This document shows, piece by piece, positions 1 through 9,909 of a DNA stretch of 64,000 bases; position 1 is the first letter of the stretch, and the number at the start of each line of letters is the position of its first letter. The position numbers were made by a program, and so were the translations under genes. This DNA comes from an uncultured Pelagibacteraceae bacterium (GTDB taxonomy: Bacteria > Pseudomonadota > Alphaproteobacteria > Pelagibacterales > Pelagibacteraceae): positions 1 through 64,000 of the forward strand of contig CACARD010000004.1 in the NCBI GenBank assembly GCA_902534735.1, given 5' to 3'. Below the pieces are notes generated by a model. The model did no database searches, had not been told where the DNA came from, and saw only the letters and a list, made by a program, of their open reading frames with translations.

Positions 1-72
1 GCAATACAAAGCTGCGTCACCAAGATTTAATATATTTTTTATCATACCATGTTATACTTATGATTTATTAGT

Positions 73-846
73 ATGGAAATTAATATCAATTGTGATTTAG
101 GTGAAAAATCAAAGCATCATTCAGATGAAAATGATCCAAAATTACTGGAAATTGTCAATTCAGCTAATGTTGCTTGTGGTTATCATGCTGGTGATGAAGA
201 TAGCATGAACCAAGTTGTAAAAATTTGTAAGAAAAACGGTGTTAGCATAGGTGCACATCCATCATTTAATGATCCAGAAAACTTTGGACGTAAAAGACTA
301 AATTTATCGTCATATGAAATAAATAAATTATTAATTGATCAGTATGAAAATTTACAAAATATAGCTGAAAAACATGGTGAAATCGTTACACATATTAAAC
401 CACATGGTGCATTAAATAATATGGCTTGCGAAGATATTGAGCTTGCAACAATCATTGCAAAATCAATCTGCAATTTTAATAAAGATTTAATTTATTTAGT
501 GCCTACAGGTTCAAAGATGGAAGAAGCTGCAAAGAAATTTGATATGAGGATAGCATGTGAGATTTTTGCAGACAGAAATTATGAAGATGATGGAAACTTA
601 GTATCTAGAAAAGAGCCTCATGCACTTATTACAGATCCAGATAAAGCAAAAAGTCACGTTTTAAGCATGGTTCAGAACCAAGCCATTAATTGTCACAGTG
701 GAAAGCAAATACCTTGTGAAATAGACTCTGTGTGCATACATGGCGATAACGAAAGTTCTCTAGCTACAGCTATATCTATAAAAAACAATTTAATAGATAA
801 TGGCTTAGAACTAAAAACACTAACTAACTTAAGGAAATTTAAATAA
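73..846 (+). CDS. pxpA: LamB/YcsF family protein, 5-oxoprolinase subunit A-like
   Basis: N-terminal MEININCDLGE and SANVACGYHAGD motifs typical of the LamB/YcsF family. Confidence 0.9.
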   Translation: MEININCDLGEKSKHHSDENDPKLLEIVNSANVACGYHAGDEDSMNQVVKICKKNGVSIGAHPSFNDPENFGRKRLNLSSYEINKLLIDQYENLQNIAEKHGEIVTHIKPHGALNNMACEDIELATIIAKSICNFNKDLIYLVPTGSKMEEAAKKFDMRIACEIFADRNYEDDGNLVSRKEPHALITDPDKAKSHVLSMVQNQAINCHSGKQIPCEIDSVCIHGDNESSLATAISIKNNLIDNGLELKTLTNLRKFK

Positions 847-1334
847 TGATAAAGAAAATATTTTTTTCAATATTCTTTTTAATTTTTTTAGCAGGAACAT
901 CTTTTGCTGCTGGATCTAGTAGTGATTCTGGATCAACAGAAAGCCATTATGATAAGGCAGTGAAATTGATTAAAGCTGCAAAAAAATTAGAAAAAAAAGG
1001 TAAAACAGAGAAAGCGATTAAAAGATACGAAAGAGCAATTAAATTTTTAGTAAAGTCAAATAAGATGAAGCCAAATAAAGCAGACACATTAAATTATCTT
1101 GGATTTGCAACTAGAAAAACTGGTGATTTTGAAAATGGTGAGAAATATTATCTTCAAGGTTTAGCTATTGAGCCAAATCACATAGGAATTAACGAATATC
1201 TTGGTGAATTATATGTTGCAACCAATAGGATGAATTTAGCAAAAGAAAGATTGAGTGTTCTAGAGGGATGTAATTGTGAAGAATACAATCAGCTAAAAGG
1301 TGTTATAGACGGATCTAAAAAATCAAAATACTAG
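846..1334 (+). CDS. TPR-repeat exported protein
   Basis: N-terminal signal peptide; TPR-like repeats (LNYLGFATRKTGDFENGEKYYLQGLAIEPNH). Confidence 0.75.
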   Translation: MIKKIFFSIFFLIFLAGTSFAAGSSSDSGSTESHYDKAVKLIKAAKKLEKKGKTEKAIKRYERAIKFLVKSNKMKPNKADTLNYLGFATRKTGDFENGEKYYLQGLAIEPNHIGINEYLGELYVATNRMNLAKERLSVLEGCNCEEYNQLKGVIDGSKKSKY

Positions 1335-2641
1335 TTTATATTTTTTATCATTTGCTCAGGCATCCAAAGAGCAATTTCTGGAAATATCACAACCAAGATA
1401 ACAGCAAAAATCATTAGCAAGAAGAGTGGAAACGCGCTTCTTGCTATATAACCCATATCTTTATTAGCCATACCCTGAAGAACAAAAAGATTAAAACCAA
1501 CCGGCGGCGTGATCTGAGCCATTTCGACAACAATAACTAGAAAAACACCAAACCAAATCATATCAAAACCTGCTTGTCTAATCATTGGTTCAATTATAGC
1601 CATTGTTAAAACTACAGCAGAGATACCATCAAGAAACATTCCAAGAATTATATAAAAGATCATTAAAACAAAAATTAAAACATATGGAGAAAGTTCCATT
1701 CCTTCAATCCATAGAGCAAGATTTCTTGGCAATCCTGTAAAACCCATTGCCAAAGATAAAAAAGTGGCTCCAGCTAATATAAAAGCTATCATGCAAGAAG
1801 TTTTAGTAGCACCCAAGAGAGACTCTTTAAATGTTCTTAAAGACAAACTCTTTTGAAAGTATGATAAAATTAATGCACCTACTACACCCAAAGAAGCTGC
1901 TTCAGTTGCGGTTGCTATACCAGTATAAATTGAGCCAATAACTGAAACTATTAATAATATTACAGGTATCAGTTTTCCTGATTTCCTTACCTTTTCCATG
2001 AGTGAGAAGTCTTGTTTAAAAGTAGGCATGGATTTTTTATTTATTAACGACCAAATCATTACATATGTCATAAAGATCAACGCAATCATTATTCCTGGTA
2101 CAATTCCTGCAATAAATAGTTTTGCTATCGACTCTTGGACAGTCACACCATAAATAATTAAAATAATTGAAGGTGGAATTAGAAGACCCAGCGTTCCTGA
2201 ACCAGCTAAACTTCCAAGCAGAATACTTTCTGGATATTTTCTTTTTCTTAGTTCTGGAATAGACATTTTTCCTACTGTGGCTACAGTTGCTGCAGAAGAT
2301 CCTGAAATAGCTGCAAATAAAGCACATCCAACTACATTAACATGCACTAAGCCACCGGGTAGTTTCTGCATCCATGGGGATAATCCTTCAAATAAATTTT
2401 CAGATAACTTCGTCCGAAATAAAATTTCACCCATCCAAACAAATAAAGGAAGTGCAGTTAAAGTCCATGAAGATGAAGCTCCCCAAATTGTTGTTGCCAT
2501 CGCATCACCAACTGGCCTTGTGGTGAACAGCATCATTCCTATTGACGAAACTCCAACCATACTTATAGCAACCCAAATTCCTGAGCCTAAAAATATCAAG
2601 AGAACACTTATGAAAAATATAGTAAGTAAAATTTCAGTCAT
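1331..2641 (-). CDS. dctM: TRAP transporter large permease (DctM)
   Basis: Polytopic 436-aa protein with DctM-like sequence; adjacent to dctQ and dctP. Confidence 0.92.
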   Translation of the reverse strand: MTEILLTIFFISVLLIFLGSGIWVAISMVGVSSIGMMLFTTRPVGDAMATTIWGASSSWTLTALPLFVWMGEILFRTKLSENLFEGLSPWMQKLPGGLVHVNVVGCALFAAISGSSAATVATVGKMSIPELRKRKYPESILLGSLAGSGTLGLLIPPSIILIIYGVTVQESIAKLFIAGIVPGIMIALIFMTYVMIWSLINKKSMPTFKQDFSLMEKVRKSGKLIPVILLIVSVIGSIYTGIATATEAASLGVVGALILSYFQKSLSLRTFKESLLGATKTSCMIAFILAGATFLSLAMGFTGLPRNLALWIEGMELSPYVLIFVLMIFYIILGMFLDGISAVVLTMAIIEPMIRQAGFDMIWFGVFLVIVVEMAQITPPVGFNLFVLQGMANKDMGYIARSAFPLFLLMIFAVILVVIFPEIALWMPEQMIKNIN

Positions 2642-3125
2642 TTTTTTTTGTTTGTATTTTCAAAACTAATTGATGAAATACACATATGAAAAATATTAGT
2701 GATCCTAAAGCAACACTTGATTGTGGTATCCAAATTAAAATTTCGTCAGCTCCTTCACTTCTCTCTTGAAATTCATAAGATATTTTTAGCATTTTTAAAA
2801 AATAAAAAGCTAGATAACCAGAAAAAATAGTTGCAACTATCAAACTCCATAATTCCAAAAATCTCTTTTTAATCCCTGTAGCTTTTTCTAAAAATAAAGT
2901 AATTCTAATGTGACCACCTTCTACAAAAGTATAAGATAAAGCAAAAAAAGATGAGGCAGCCATACAATATCCAGAATATTCAGCTAGGCCTCTTATATAA
3001 AAACCAAATATTCTTGATGAAATTCCAATTAAAATAAAAACTGCAACCAAAATAAGAAAGAATGCAGCGATATAGCCTGAGTAACTATAAAGATTATTTA
3101 AAAATTTATTGACTTTAGTAAACAT
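2634..3125 (-). CDS. dctQ: TRAP transporter small permease (DctQ)
   Basis: Four predicted TM segments; overlaps the dctM start. Confidence 0.88.
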   Translation of the reverse strand: MFTKVNKFLNNLYSYSGYIAAFFLILVAVFILIGISSRIFGFYIRGLAEYSGYCMAASSFFALSYTFVEGGHIRITLFLEKATGIKKRFLELWSLIVATIFSGYLAFYFLKMLKISYEFQERSEGADEILIWIPQSSVALGSLIFFICVFHQLVLKIQTKKND

Positions 3126-3127
3126 AT

Positions 3128-3154
3128 AAAAAGGCCGTTTAATACGGCCTTTTT
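3128..3154 (-). terminator. Perfect 11-bp hairpin with T-run between dctP and dctQ (intra-operon attenuator candidate)
   Basis: aaaaaggccgt-ttaat-acggccttttt; the stem is a perfect inverted repeat. Confidence 0.85.
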
Positions 3155-3166
3155 AATTATAATGAT

Positions 3167-4138
3167 TTAATTATAAGCAGCAAGAACACTAGCACCTCTA
3201 TCGCCAGCTTTTTTCTTCCATTCTTCTGCCATTGTAGCACCAACTTTTTTGAAATGACTTTCTAGGGCTGAATTTACTGTGCCTACTTTCATTCCAGCAT
3301 CAGCTAAAGCTTTTTTATCAGCAACATTTCCTTTTTTGGAAAGTGCCCAACCTTTTTTCTCAGCAACTGCTGCCTCTTCCATAATCATTTTTTGTGTAGC
3401 TTTATCTAATTTATTCCAAGAACCTCTGTGAGCTACAATCATATTTTTTGGAAACCAAGCTGCAATATCATAAAAATACTTTACTCCATTTTCCCAAATT
3501 TTACTGTTCTTACCAGTAGTTGGTGAAGTAATCATACTTTCAACCGCACCAGTTGAGAATGCTTGGCTTATTTCAGCTGCTTCTATTTTTGTAGGAGCCA
3601 TACCTGTCAACTCGGCCATTCTAATAGTTGCAGAATTATATGCTCTAAATTTTAAACCTTTTAAATCAGCAACACTATTAATTTCCTTTTTACTATAAAG
3701 ACCTTGAGCAGGCCATGGTACAGCGTATAAAAATACAAGACCTTTTTGATCTAGACCTTTAATTATTGCAGGCTTAGATGCTTGATACAGTTTCATAGCA
3801 TCATCATAAGATGTCGCAAGAAATGGTTGTGAATCAATCTCTAATAACGGATCCTCTTTACCTAGGGCCGACATAAATCTCTCACCAATTTGAGCTTGTC
3901 CAGTTCTAACAGCCCTAAATATCTCTCCACCTTTAAATAGAGATCCACCTGGGTGTGTTACTATTGTTAATTTCCCCCCACTTTTTTCTGAAACATTTTT
4001 AGCAAATTCAGCTGCATTAGCAGAATGGAAGTTGCTTGCACCATATGCTAGTGCCATATCCCATTTTTCTGCGGCAAAAGCATTAGCAGTTAAAAGAACA
4101 GAAAATAAAACAGAGAGCAAAATTTTGAAAAGTTTCAT
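3167..4138 (-). CDS. dctP: TRAP transporter substrate-binding protein (DctP)
   Basis: Signal peptide; DctP-family features (GLKFRAYNSATIRMAELTGMAPTKIEAAEISQAFSTGAVE). Confidence 0.92.
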   Translation of the reverse strand: MKLFKILLSVLFSVLLTANAFAAEKWDMALAYGASNFHSANAAEFAKNVSEKSGGKLTIVTHPGGSLFKGGEIFRAVRTGQAQIGERFMSALGKEDPLLEIDSQPFLATSYDDAMKLYQASKPAIIKGLDQKGLVFLYAVPWPAQGLYSKKEINSVADLKGLKFRAYNSATIRMAELTGMAPTKIEAAEISQAFSTGAVESMITSPTTGKNSKIWENGVKYFYDIAAWFPKNMIVAHRGSWNKLDKATQKMIMEEAAVAEKKGWALSKKGNVADKKALADAGMKVGTVNSALESHFKKVGATMAEEWKKKAGDRGASVLAAYN

Positions 4139-4250
4139 AAATCCTCCATATTTCTAAAAAACATATCTCATTATGTATTAAAACTTAAATCAATAAAAAT
4201 TTTTGATGTTTTATTGAAAAATAATAAATAATTACTATTATAATAACATC

Positions 4251-4862
4251 TTGATCGAACAATCACTCATTTTACTGCAAATTATATTTATAGATATTAT
4301 TCTTGCGGCAGATAATGCAATAATAATAGGATTAATAGCAGCTAATTTTGTCCCAAAAAATAGAAAAAAAATAATATTCTGGGGAGTAGTTGGAGCGTTA
4401 GTTTTCAAAGTTATATTTGCAATATTTGCAACATATTTATTTAAGTTTTACTTCATTAAAATTCTTGGTGGATTACTTTTAATTTGGATTGTTAATGACT
4501 TAAGAAAAGATTTATTTGAAATTCAAAAAATTAAGTCTCCTAAAAAGAAATCTATGGAACCTTCATTTATCAAAAGTATTTACAAAGTATTATTTGCAGA
4601 TATTACGATTAGTTTTGATAACGTTATTGGCGTTGTGGGTGCAGCCAAAGGTAATTTTGGTTTTATGATTTTTGGCTTAGTATTATCAGTAGTTCTTACT
4701 GGAGCCTTAGCTACTTATTTAGCAAATTATATACAAAAACATCTATGGATAGCTTATATTGGTTTAGGCTTTATATTATTGGTTGCTATTCAATTAGTAA
4801 TAGGTGGATTAGTCGATTTAGAAATTTTAAATATTAACGAAAAGTATATAAAGTATTTCTAA
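4251..4862 (+). CDS. TerC/YjbE family integral membrane protein
   Basis: IDIILAADNAIIIG and ADITISFDNVIGV motifs; TTG start. Confidence 0.85.
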   Translation: MIEQSLILLQIIFIDIILAADNAIIIGLIAANFVPKNRKKIIFWGVVGALVFKVIFAIFATYLFKFYFIKILGGLLLIWIVNDLRKDLFEIQKIKSPKKKSMEPSFIKSIYKVLFADITISFDNVIGVVGAAKGNFGFMIFGLVLSVVLTGALATYLANYIQKHLWIAYIGLGFILLVAIQLVIGGLVDLEILNINEKYIKYF

Positions 4863-4864
4863 TA

Positions 4865-5284
4865 TTACCAAGTTCCAGTATTTTCCATTGATGACCAGGG
4901 CTCTTTAGGAGGAAGATTTCCCTCCTGAAGTATTTCAATTGATATTTTATCTGGTGATTTCACAAATGCCATATGACCATCTCTAGGTGGTCTATTAATT
5001 GTATAACCCATATCCAGTAGTCTTTGACATATTTCGTATATATTTTTAACTCTATAAGCTAAGTGACCAAAATTTCTAGATCCCTCTCCTAAATTGTCAC
5101 CGTCCCAATTATAAGTTAGTTCAATTTCTGCATTATTGTCGTTTGGTGCAGCTAAAAAAATTAATGTATATCTGCCTTTTTCATTTTCCATTCTTTTTGT
5201 CTCTTTTAAACCCAGTCCATCACAAAAAAATTTTAATGACTCCTGAATATTAGAAATTCTGATCATTGTGTGTAAATATTTCAT
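4865..5284 (-). CDS. gloA: Lactoylglutathione lyase / glyoxalase I
   Basis: MKYLHTMIRISNIQESLKFFCDGLGLKETKR and ELTYNWD motifs. Confidence 0.9.
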   Translation of the reverse strand: MKYLHTMIRISNIQESLKFFCDGLGLKETKRMENEKGRYTLIFLAAPNDNNAEIELTYNWDGDNLGEGSRNFGHLAYRVKNIYEICQRLLDMGYTINRPPRDGHMAFVKSPDKISIEILQEGNLPPKEPWSSMENTGTW

Positions 5285-5304
5285 AGTAAAATTATAATTT
5301 ATTT

Positions 5305-6876
5305 CTATTCTAGTTCAATAGTACTTGGTGGTTTAGAAGTCACATCATAAACTACTCTATTTATACCTCGAATATTATTAACTATTTTATTCGATACTAT
5401 TTGCATAAATGATTTATTAAATTGAAAATAATCCGCTGTCATTCCATCTTCAGATGTTATTGCTCTGAGTAAACATAAATATTCATATGTTCTATTGTCT
5501 CCCATTACACCAACTGTTTTAACAGGTAGTAATGCAGCATAAGCCTGCCATATCTTATGATATAGATTGTGTTCTCTTAATGCATTTACAAAATAATTAT
5601 CTGCTTCTTTTAAAATTTTTATTTTTTCTTTAGTAATTATGCCTGGCATTCTAATTGCTAAACCAGGACCAGGAAAAGGATGTCTAGAAATAATTTCTTT
5701 ACTTAAATTTAATTCTAGACCTAACATTCTAACTTCATCTTTAAATAAATACTTTAATGGCTCAACCAATTTTAATTTCATCCTTTTCGGCAGACCACCT
5801 ACATTATGATGAGACTTAATTTTTGACGTTTGACTTCCTGTTACAGATTTACTTTCAATTAAATCAGGGTATAGAGTTCCTTGAGCTAAAAATTTTACAT
5901 TTTTTATTTTTTTCGCATATTTTTCAAAAAGTTTGATGAATAAATTTCCAATAATTTTTCTTTTTTTTTCTGGATCTGTTACGTTTTTTAATTTGCTTAT
6001 AAATAATTGTTCAGCATTTACATAAATTAAATTCAATTTAAATTTTTTTCTAAAAGTATTTACTACTTGTTTTTCTTCGTTTTTTCTGAGCAGGCCAGTA
6101 TTAACGAATATACAAGTTAAATTTTTTCCAATCGCATTACTAATTAATTTTGCTACTACACTACTATCTACTCCACCAGATAATGCACAAATTACTTTAG
6201 AATTTCCAACTTTTTCTTTAATCTGTTGCATAAGTTTAGATTTTTGATTTTTTGATGTCCAATTTTTTTTAATTTTACAAATTTTAATTACAAAGTTTTT
6301 TAATATTACTTTGCCTTTAACTGTATGGGAAACTTCTGGATGAAACTGTATGCCATATATTTTTTTTTTTACATTTTCTATCATGCATAATTTCGAATTT
6401 GAGGATTTTGCTATAACTTTAAAACCTTTAGGTAATTTAATTACCTCATCTCCATGGCTCATCCATACATTTGTAGATTTTTTTGAAAAGAAATTTTCGG
6501 TTAAAGCGCTTTTTTTTAATTTTATAACTTTTGCTAACCCGAATTCTCTTGATTTTGCTCGTTTTACTTTACCTCCTAATTCTTTAGAGATTATCTGGTG
6601 GCCAAAACAAATACCTAAAATTGGAATATTTAAACTTAATATACTTCTATTGAATTTAACTTTTTTATTTTGATAAACATTTAAGGGACCACCTGATAAA
6701 ATGATGCCTTTCACATTTTTTTCTTTTTTGTAGTCTTTAAGTTTGTTGTGACTTATAATTTCACAAAAAATATTTAATTCTCTTACCTTTCTTGCAATTA
6801 ATTGTGTAAACTGAGACCCAAAATCGATTATTAAAATTTTATCTAGATTATTTTCAAGACGCATCTTTTTTTTCAA
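5305..6876 (-). CDS. guaA: GMP synthase (glutamine-hydrolysing)
   Basis: Class I GATase (GICFGHQ) and [12 protein letters not shown]-loop; C-terminal [11 protein letters not shown]. Confidence 0.97.
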   Translation of the reverse strand: MKKKMRLENNLDKILIIDFGSQFTQLIARKVRELNIFCEIISHNKLKDYKKEKNVKGIILSGGPLNVYQNKKVKFNRSILSLNIPILGICFGHQIISKELGGKVKRAKSREFGLAKVIKLKKSALTENFFSKKSTNVWMSHGDEVIKLPKGFKVIAKSSNSKLCMIENVKKKIYGIQFHPEVSHTVKGKVILKNFVIKICKIKKNWTSKNQKSKLMQQIKEKVGNSKVICALSGGVDSSVVAKLISNAIGKNLTCIFVNTGLLRKNEEKQVVNTFRKKFKLNLIYVNAEQLFISKLKNVTDPEKKRKIIGNLFIKLFEKYAKKIKNVKFLAQGTLYPDLIESKSVTGSQTSKIKSHHNVGGLPKRMKLKLVEPLKYLFKDEVRMLGLELNLSKEIISRHPFPGPGLAIRMPGIITKEKIKILKEADNYFVNALREHNLYHKIWQAYAALLPVKTVGVMGDNRTYEYLCLLRAITSEDGMTADYFQFNKSFMQIVSNKIVNNIRGINRVVYDVTSKPPSTIELE

Positions 6877-7288
6877 ACTCTTTTAGGCGTTTGTTAATAG
6901 ATGCGATTTTATCACAAAGGTTCGAACATATTTTCTTAAAATCTTCTCTAAGTTCCTCTGCTTTAGAAAAATTAGATCTTTCTAACTCAATGTCTATTAA
7001 TAGATACATTGCCTCTTCGTTGTTTGGCTCGAGTAGTAAGACTGTATTTATATTTTTTTCCAGTTCTGTTTTGTTTTCTTCATTTTTAAATATTTTTGCT
7101 AAATATAGATATGACTTTGAGTCTTTGGGATTGTATACAATATTTCTTTGAAATAAAAATTTTGAATCTTCATATTTTTCATTTTCATAAAGATTTTTTG
7201 CTTCATCAAAAAAATTAACTTTCTCCGCGTTAACATTAAAAATTAAAGTAAAAATTAAAATTATTGCTAAGGTAATTTTTTTTATCAT
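6854..7288 (-). CDS. TPR-like exported protein between guaB and guaA
   Basis: Signal peptide; TPR-like helices; overlaps both neighbouring genes. Confidence 0.7.
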   Translation of the reverse strand: MIKKITLAIILIFTLIFNVNAEKVNFFDEAKNLYENEKYEDSKFLFQRNIVYNPKDSKSYLYLAKIFKNEENKTELEKNINTVLLLEPNNEEAMYLLIDIELERSNFSKAEELREDFKKICSNLCDKIASINKRLKEFEKKDAS

Positions 7289-8349
7289 CTTTTTATTTCG
7301 TCTATGTTATGTACCATACTTTCATAAAAACCCGCTTTAGTAATTTTGACAAATTTTGGTTTTTTTCTAAGATCTTTAATTCTTTTTGCACCTAAGTAAC
7401 CCATTGATGATTTTAAACCCCCTACTAGTTGGTAGATGATTTTTTCAACTGTGCCTTTGTATTTGACAAAACCTTCAACACCTTCTGCTACATATTTTGA
7501 AGTATCTTTTTGTTTTGATTGAAAATATCTATCTGCTGAACCTTTATTCATTGCTCCAATAGATCCCATTCCCCTAAAACTTTTAAATAATTTACCACCT
7601 CTTTTGATAATTCTACCTGGAGCCTGATCTGTTCCTGCAAATAAAGATCCAATCATCACCGCATCAGCTCCTGCTGCAAGTGCTTTTGCAATATCCCCAG
7701 AAAATTTGATACCTCCATCAGCTATTAATGTTGTTTTACTTTTGCCCATACCTTTTTTTACATCTAAAATTGCACTTAACTGTGGAACTCCAATCCCGGC
7801 AACTAATCTTGTAGTGCATATAGATCCTGGTCCAATTCCAACTTTTATAATATCTACTCCTTGCTTAATCAGAAATTTAGCTGCTTCTGCTGTAGCAATA
7901 TTACCTGCACATAAAGCTGTTTTAGTTGGTTTAATTTTTTTAATTTTTTTTATTATTTCAGCTACTTTTTTTGTGTGGCCATGAGCTGTATCAACAACAA
8001 TTAAATCGATATTTTCTTTTAAAATCTTTTGAGCTCTTATGTGTTCGTTTAAACTTGCACCAACAGCTGCACCAACTAACATTTTTTTTGCTTTTACTTT
8101 CCTTATTTCTTTTATCTGATCATTTATTGATAAATTTCTATGTATAACACCTATTCCACCCTTTTTACCGATTGAAATAGCCATATTAGACTCTGTTACA
8201 GTATCCATTGCTGAAGTTAGAAGGGGTATAGAAATATTTAAGTGTTTTGATAATTTAACTTCTGTCTTTACTTCTGAAGGTAAAATTTCAGAATAATTTG
8301 GTGCTAAAGTTACATCATCGAAAGTGAGCGCTTCTTTGATAGGATCCAT
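7285..8349 (-). CDS. guaB: IMP dehydrogenase lacking the CBS (Bateman) domain
   Basis: GIGPGSICTTR catalytic loop; FRGMGSIGAMNKGSADRYFQ flap; EGVEGFVKYKG; no CBS insert. Confidence 0.93.
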   Translation of the reverse strand: MDPIKEALTFDDVTLAPNYSEILPSEVKTEVKLSKHLNISIPLLTSAMDTVTESNMAISIGKKGGIGVIHRNLSINDQIKEIRKVKAKKMLVGAAVGASLNEHIRAQKILKENIDLIVVDTAHGHTKKVAEIIKKIKKIKPTKTALCAGNIATAEAAKFLIKQGVDIIKVGIGPGSICTTRLVAGIGVPQLSAILDVKKGMGKSKTTLIADGGIKFSGDIAKALAAGADAVMIGSLFAGTDQAPGRIIKRGGKLFKSFRGMGSIGAMNKGSADRYFQSKQKDTSKYVAEGVEGFVKYKGTVEKIIYQLVGGLKSSMGYLGAKRIKDLRKKPKFVKITKAGFYESMVHNIDEIKR

Positions 8350-8386
8350 GTCCTTATATAAACGATTCTAAAAAAAATGAAAGTAT

Positions 8387-8998
8387 CTATCTTAAATTTT
8401 TGCAGATTAAAAAACTTTCTTTAGAGTCTTTTCTGCTTGCTGGAGGCTTATAGACATTAAATTTTACAAAATTTTTTTTTGAAAATGCTATTATTTCGTT
8501 AAAAGAAGTTCCCATAAATAATTTTGAGACAAAATAGCCATTTGGCTTCATGATTTTTGTAGCGAAATCCAAAGCTTCTAAAACTAATTCTCCAGTTACC
8601 ATAGAGTCTAGATTTTTATTTCCCGTAGTATTGACTGCCATATCTGAAATAATTAGGTCAATTTTTCCGCCAAAATAATTATTAATTTTATTTTGTTGTT
8701 CAGTATCTGTAAAATCTCCTTTTAAAATTTTTACATTCTTTATTTCTTCTATTTCTTTCAAATCAATTGCTAAATGCTTATTACATTTTAAATTACTTGA
8801 TATATATTGAGACCAGCTTCCAGGAGCAGCTCCAAGATCTATTACTGATATATTATTTTTTAAAAATTTAAATTTTTCGTTAATTTCTTTTAATTTATAA
8901 ACGGCTCTTGATCTATATCCTTCAACTTTTGATTGTCTAACATAAATATCTCTTCTCTGCTTATTAATCCAATTTTTTGAGATTTTATTTTTTTTCAA
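8387..8998 (-). CDS. rlmE: 23S rRNA 2'-O-methyltransferase RlmE (FtsJ/RrmJ)
   Basis: YRSRAVYKLKEI; VIDLGAAPGSWSQY; DLIISDMAVNTTG. Confidence 0.93.
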   Translation of the reverse strand: MKKNKISKNWINKQRRDIYVRQSKVEGYRSRAVYKLKEINEKFKFLKNNISVIDLGAAPGSWSQYISSNLKCNKHLAIDLKEIEEIKNVKILKGDFTDTEQQNKINNYFGGKIDLIISDMAVNTTGNKNLDSMVTGELVLEALDFATKIMKPNGYFVSKLFMGTSFNEIIAFSKKNFVKFNVYKPPASRKDSKESFLICKNLR

Positions 8999-9909
8999 TT
9001 AGTTTTGAACCTTAAAGATTTTGAGATTTTATTATTATCCAAAGTATTTAATTCTATCTCTAGATTTTTCTCCTTTCTCATATCTTTATCATTTACTTTA
9101 ATACCACTAGCCAAATGTATAATTCCAATTTTATGATTTGGTAAAAAAGGCTCCACGAAAATTTTATTCTTTTCATCAAACTTTGGAAGTAAGTTGCTAG
9201 CTAACCAGTTGCAATTATGAGGAAGAAATTCAACATCTACATTATCAATATATACGCATATATTTATTGCTAATTGCTCTGAACCAAATATTTGGCCATG
9301 ACTAAGAGTAGTTTTTAAATTTTTTTGCCAAACATTCCAACAGCTAGAGTCTTTTTCTAATGAGAAAACACCAATATTAATATGCGGAGCAAATGCTAAC
9401 TTTCTTGCTTTATTAATATCAATTTTAGATTTAATAGCATGTTTAAAATTTTGAGATTTTATAATTGCTAATTTTCCAAACAACCAATTAACGTTACTTA
9501 ATATTCTATATCCAGGTGTCATTGTCTGGGTAATGCCTAGTTTGCCATTATCACAAGCTTTAAAATATAAGTCTATTGAACTCCAATCTTGAACCCAAGC
9601 ATCACAATCGATCCACAGGTATTTTTTATAGTTTGGAAAATATTTAGGAAGAAATGCTCTTGATACCTGACTTTTTAGCCATTCTTTACCTTTAACTTTA
9701 GATTGTGGAACCTCAATATCCCATTCAGCTTTTTTGATCTCATCTACTTTATTTTTTAGAAGAGCAGTTTGCTCCTCTGTTAAACCCGCATCAAGTATAC
9801 AAATAGCAACCTTTTCACTGTGATTGAATTGTTTAATAGAGTCTATTAATTCATTTAGCAATTCAAAGTAATTAGAATCTGCTAGAGAAATAATTGCATT
9901 CTCTTTCAT
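8995..9909 (-). CDS. Glycosyltransferase (GT8-like)
   Basis: KYLWIDCDAWVQDW DxD-like motif; overall glycosyltransferase-like sequence. Confidence 0.6.
   Translation of the reverse strand: MKENAIISLADSNYFELLNELIDSIKQFNHSEKVAICILDAGLTEEQTALLKNKVDEIKKAEWDIEVPQSKVKGKEWLKSQVSRAFLPKYFPNYKKYLWIDCDAWVQDWSSIDLYFKACDNGKLGITQTMTPGYRILSNVNWLFGKLAIIKSQNFKHAIKSKIDINKARKLAFAPHINIGVFSLEKDSSCWNVWQKNLKTTLSHGQIFGSEQLAINICVYIDNVDVEFLPHNCNWLASNLLPKFDEKNKIFVEPFLPNHKIGIIHLASGIKVNDKDMRKEKNLEIELNTLDNNKISKSLRFKTN

Noticed and set aside
1-72. Possible end of an upstream CDS at the window edge
   Set aside because: Two frames are open (one ending at 71, the other running into pxpA); too short to identify
2037-2669. Antisense ORFs inside dctM (2037..2327 - in another frame and 2277..2669 +)
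   Set aside because: Low-complexity translations wholly inside or opposite a well-supported TRAP permease; explained by alternative-frame reading
6350-6673. ORF on + strand within guaA
   Set aside because: Antisense to a highly conserved GuaA coding sequence; no recognisable domain
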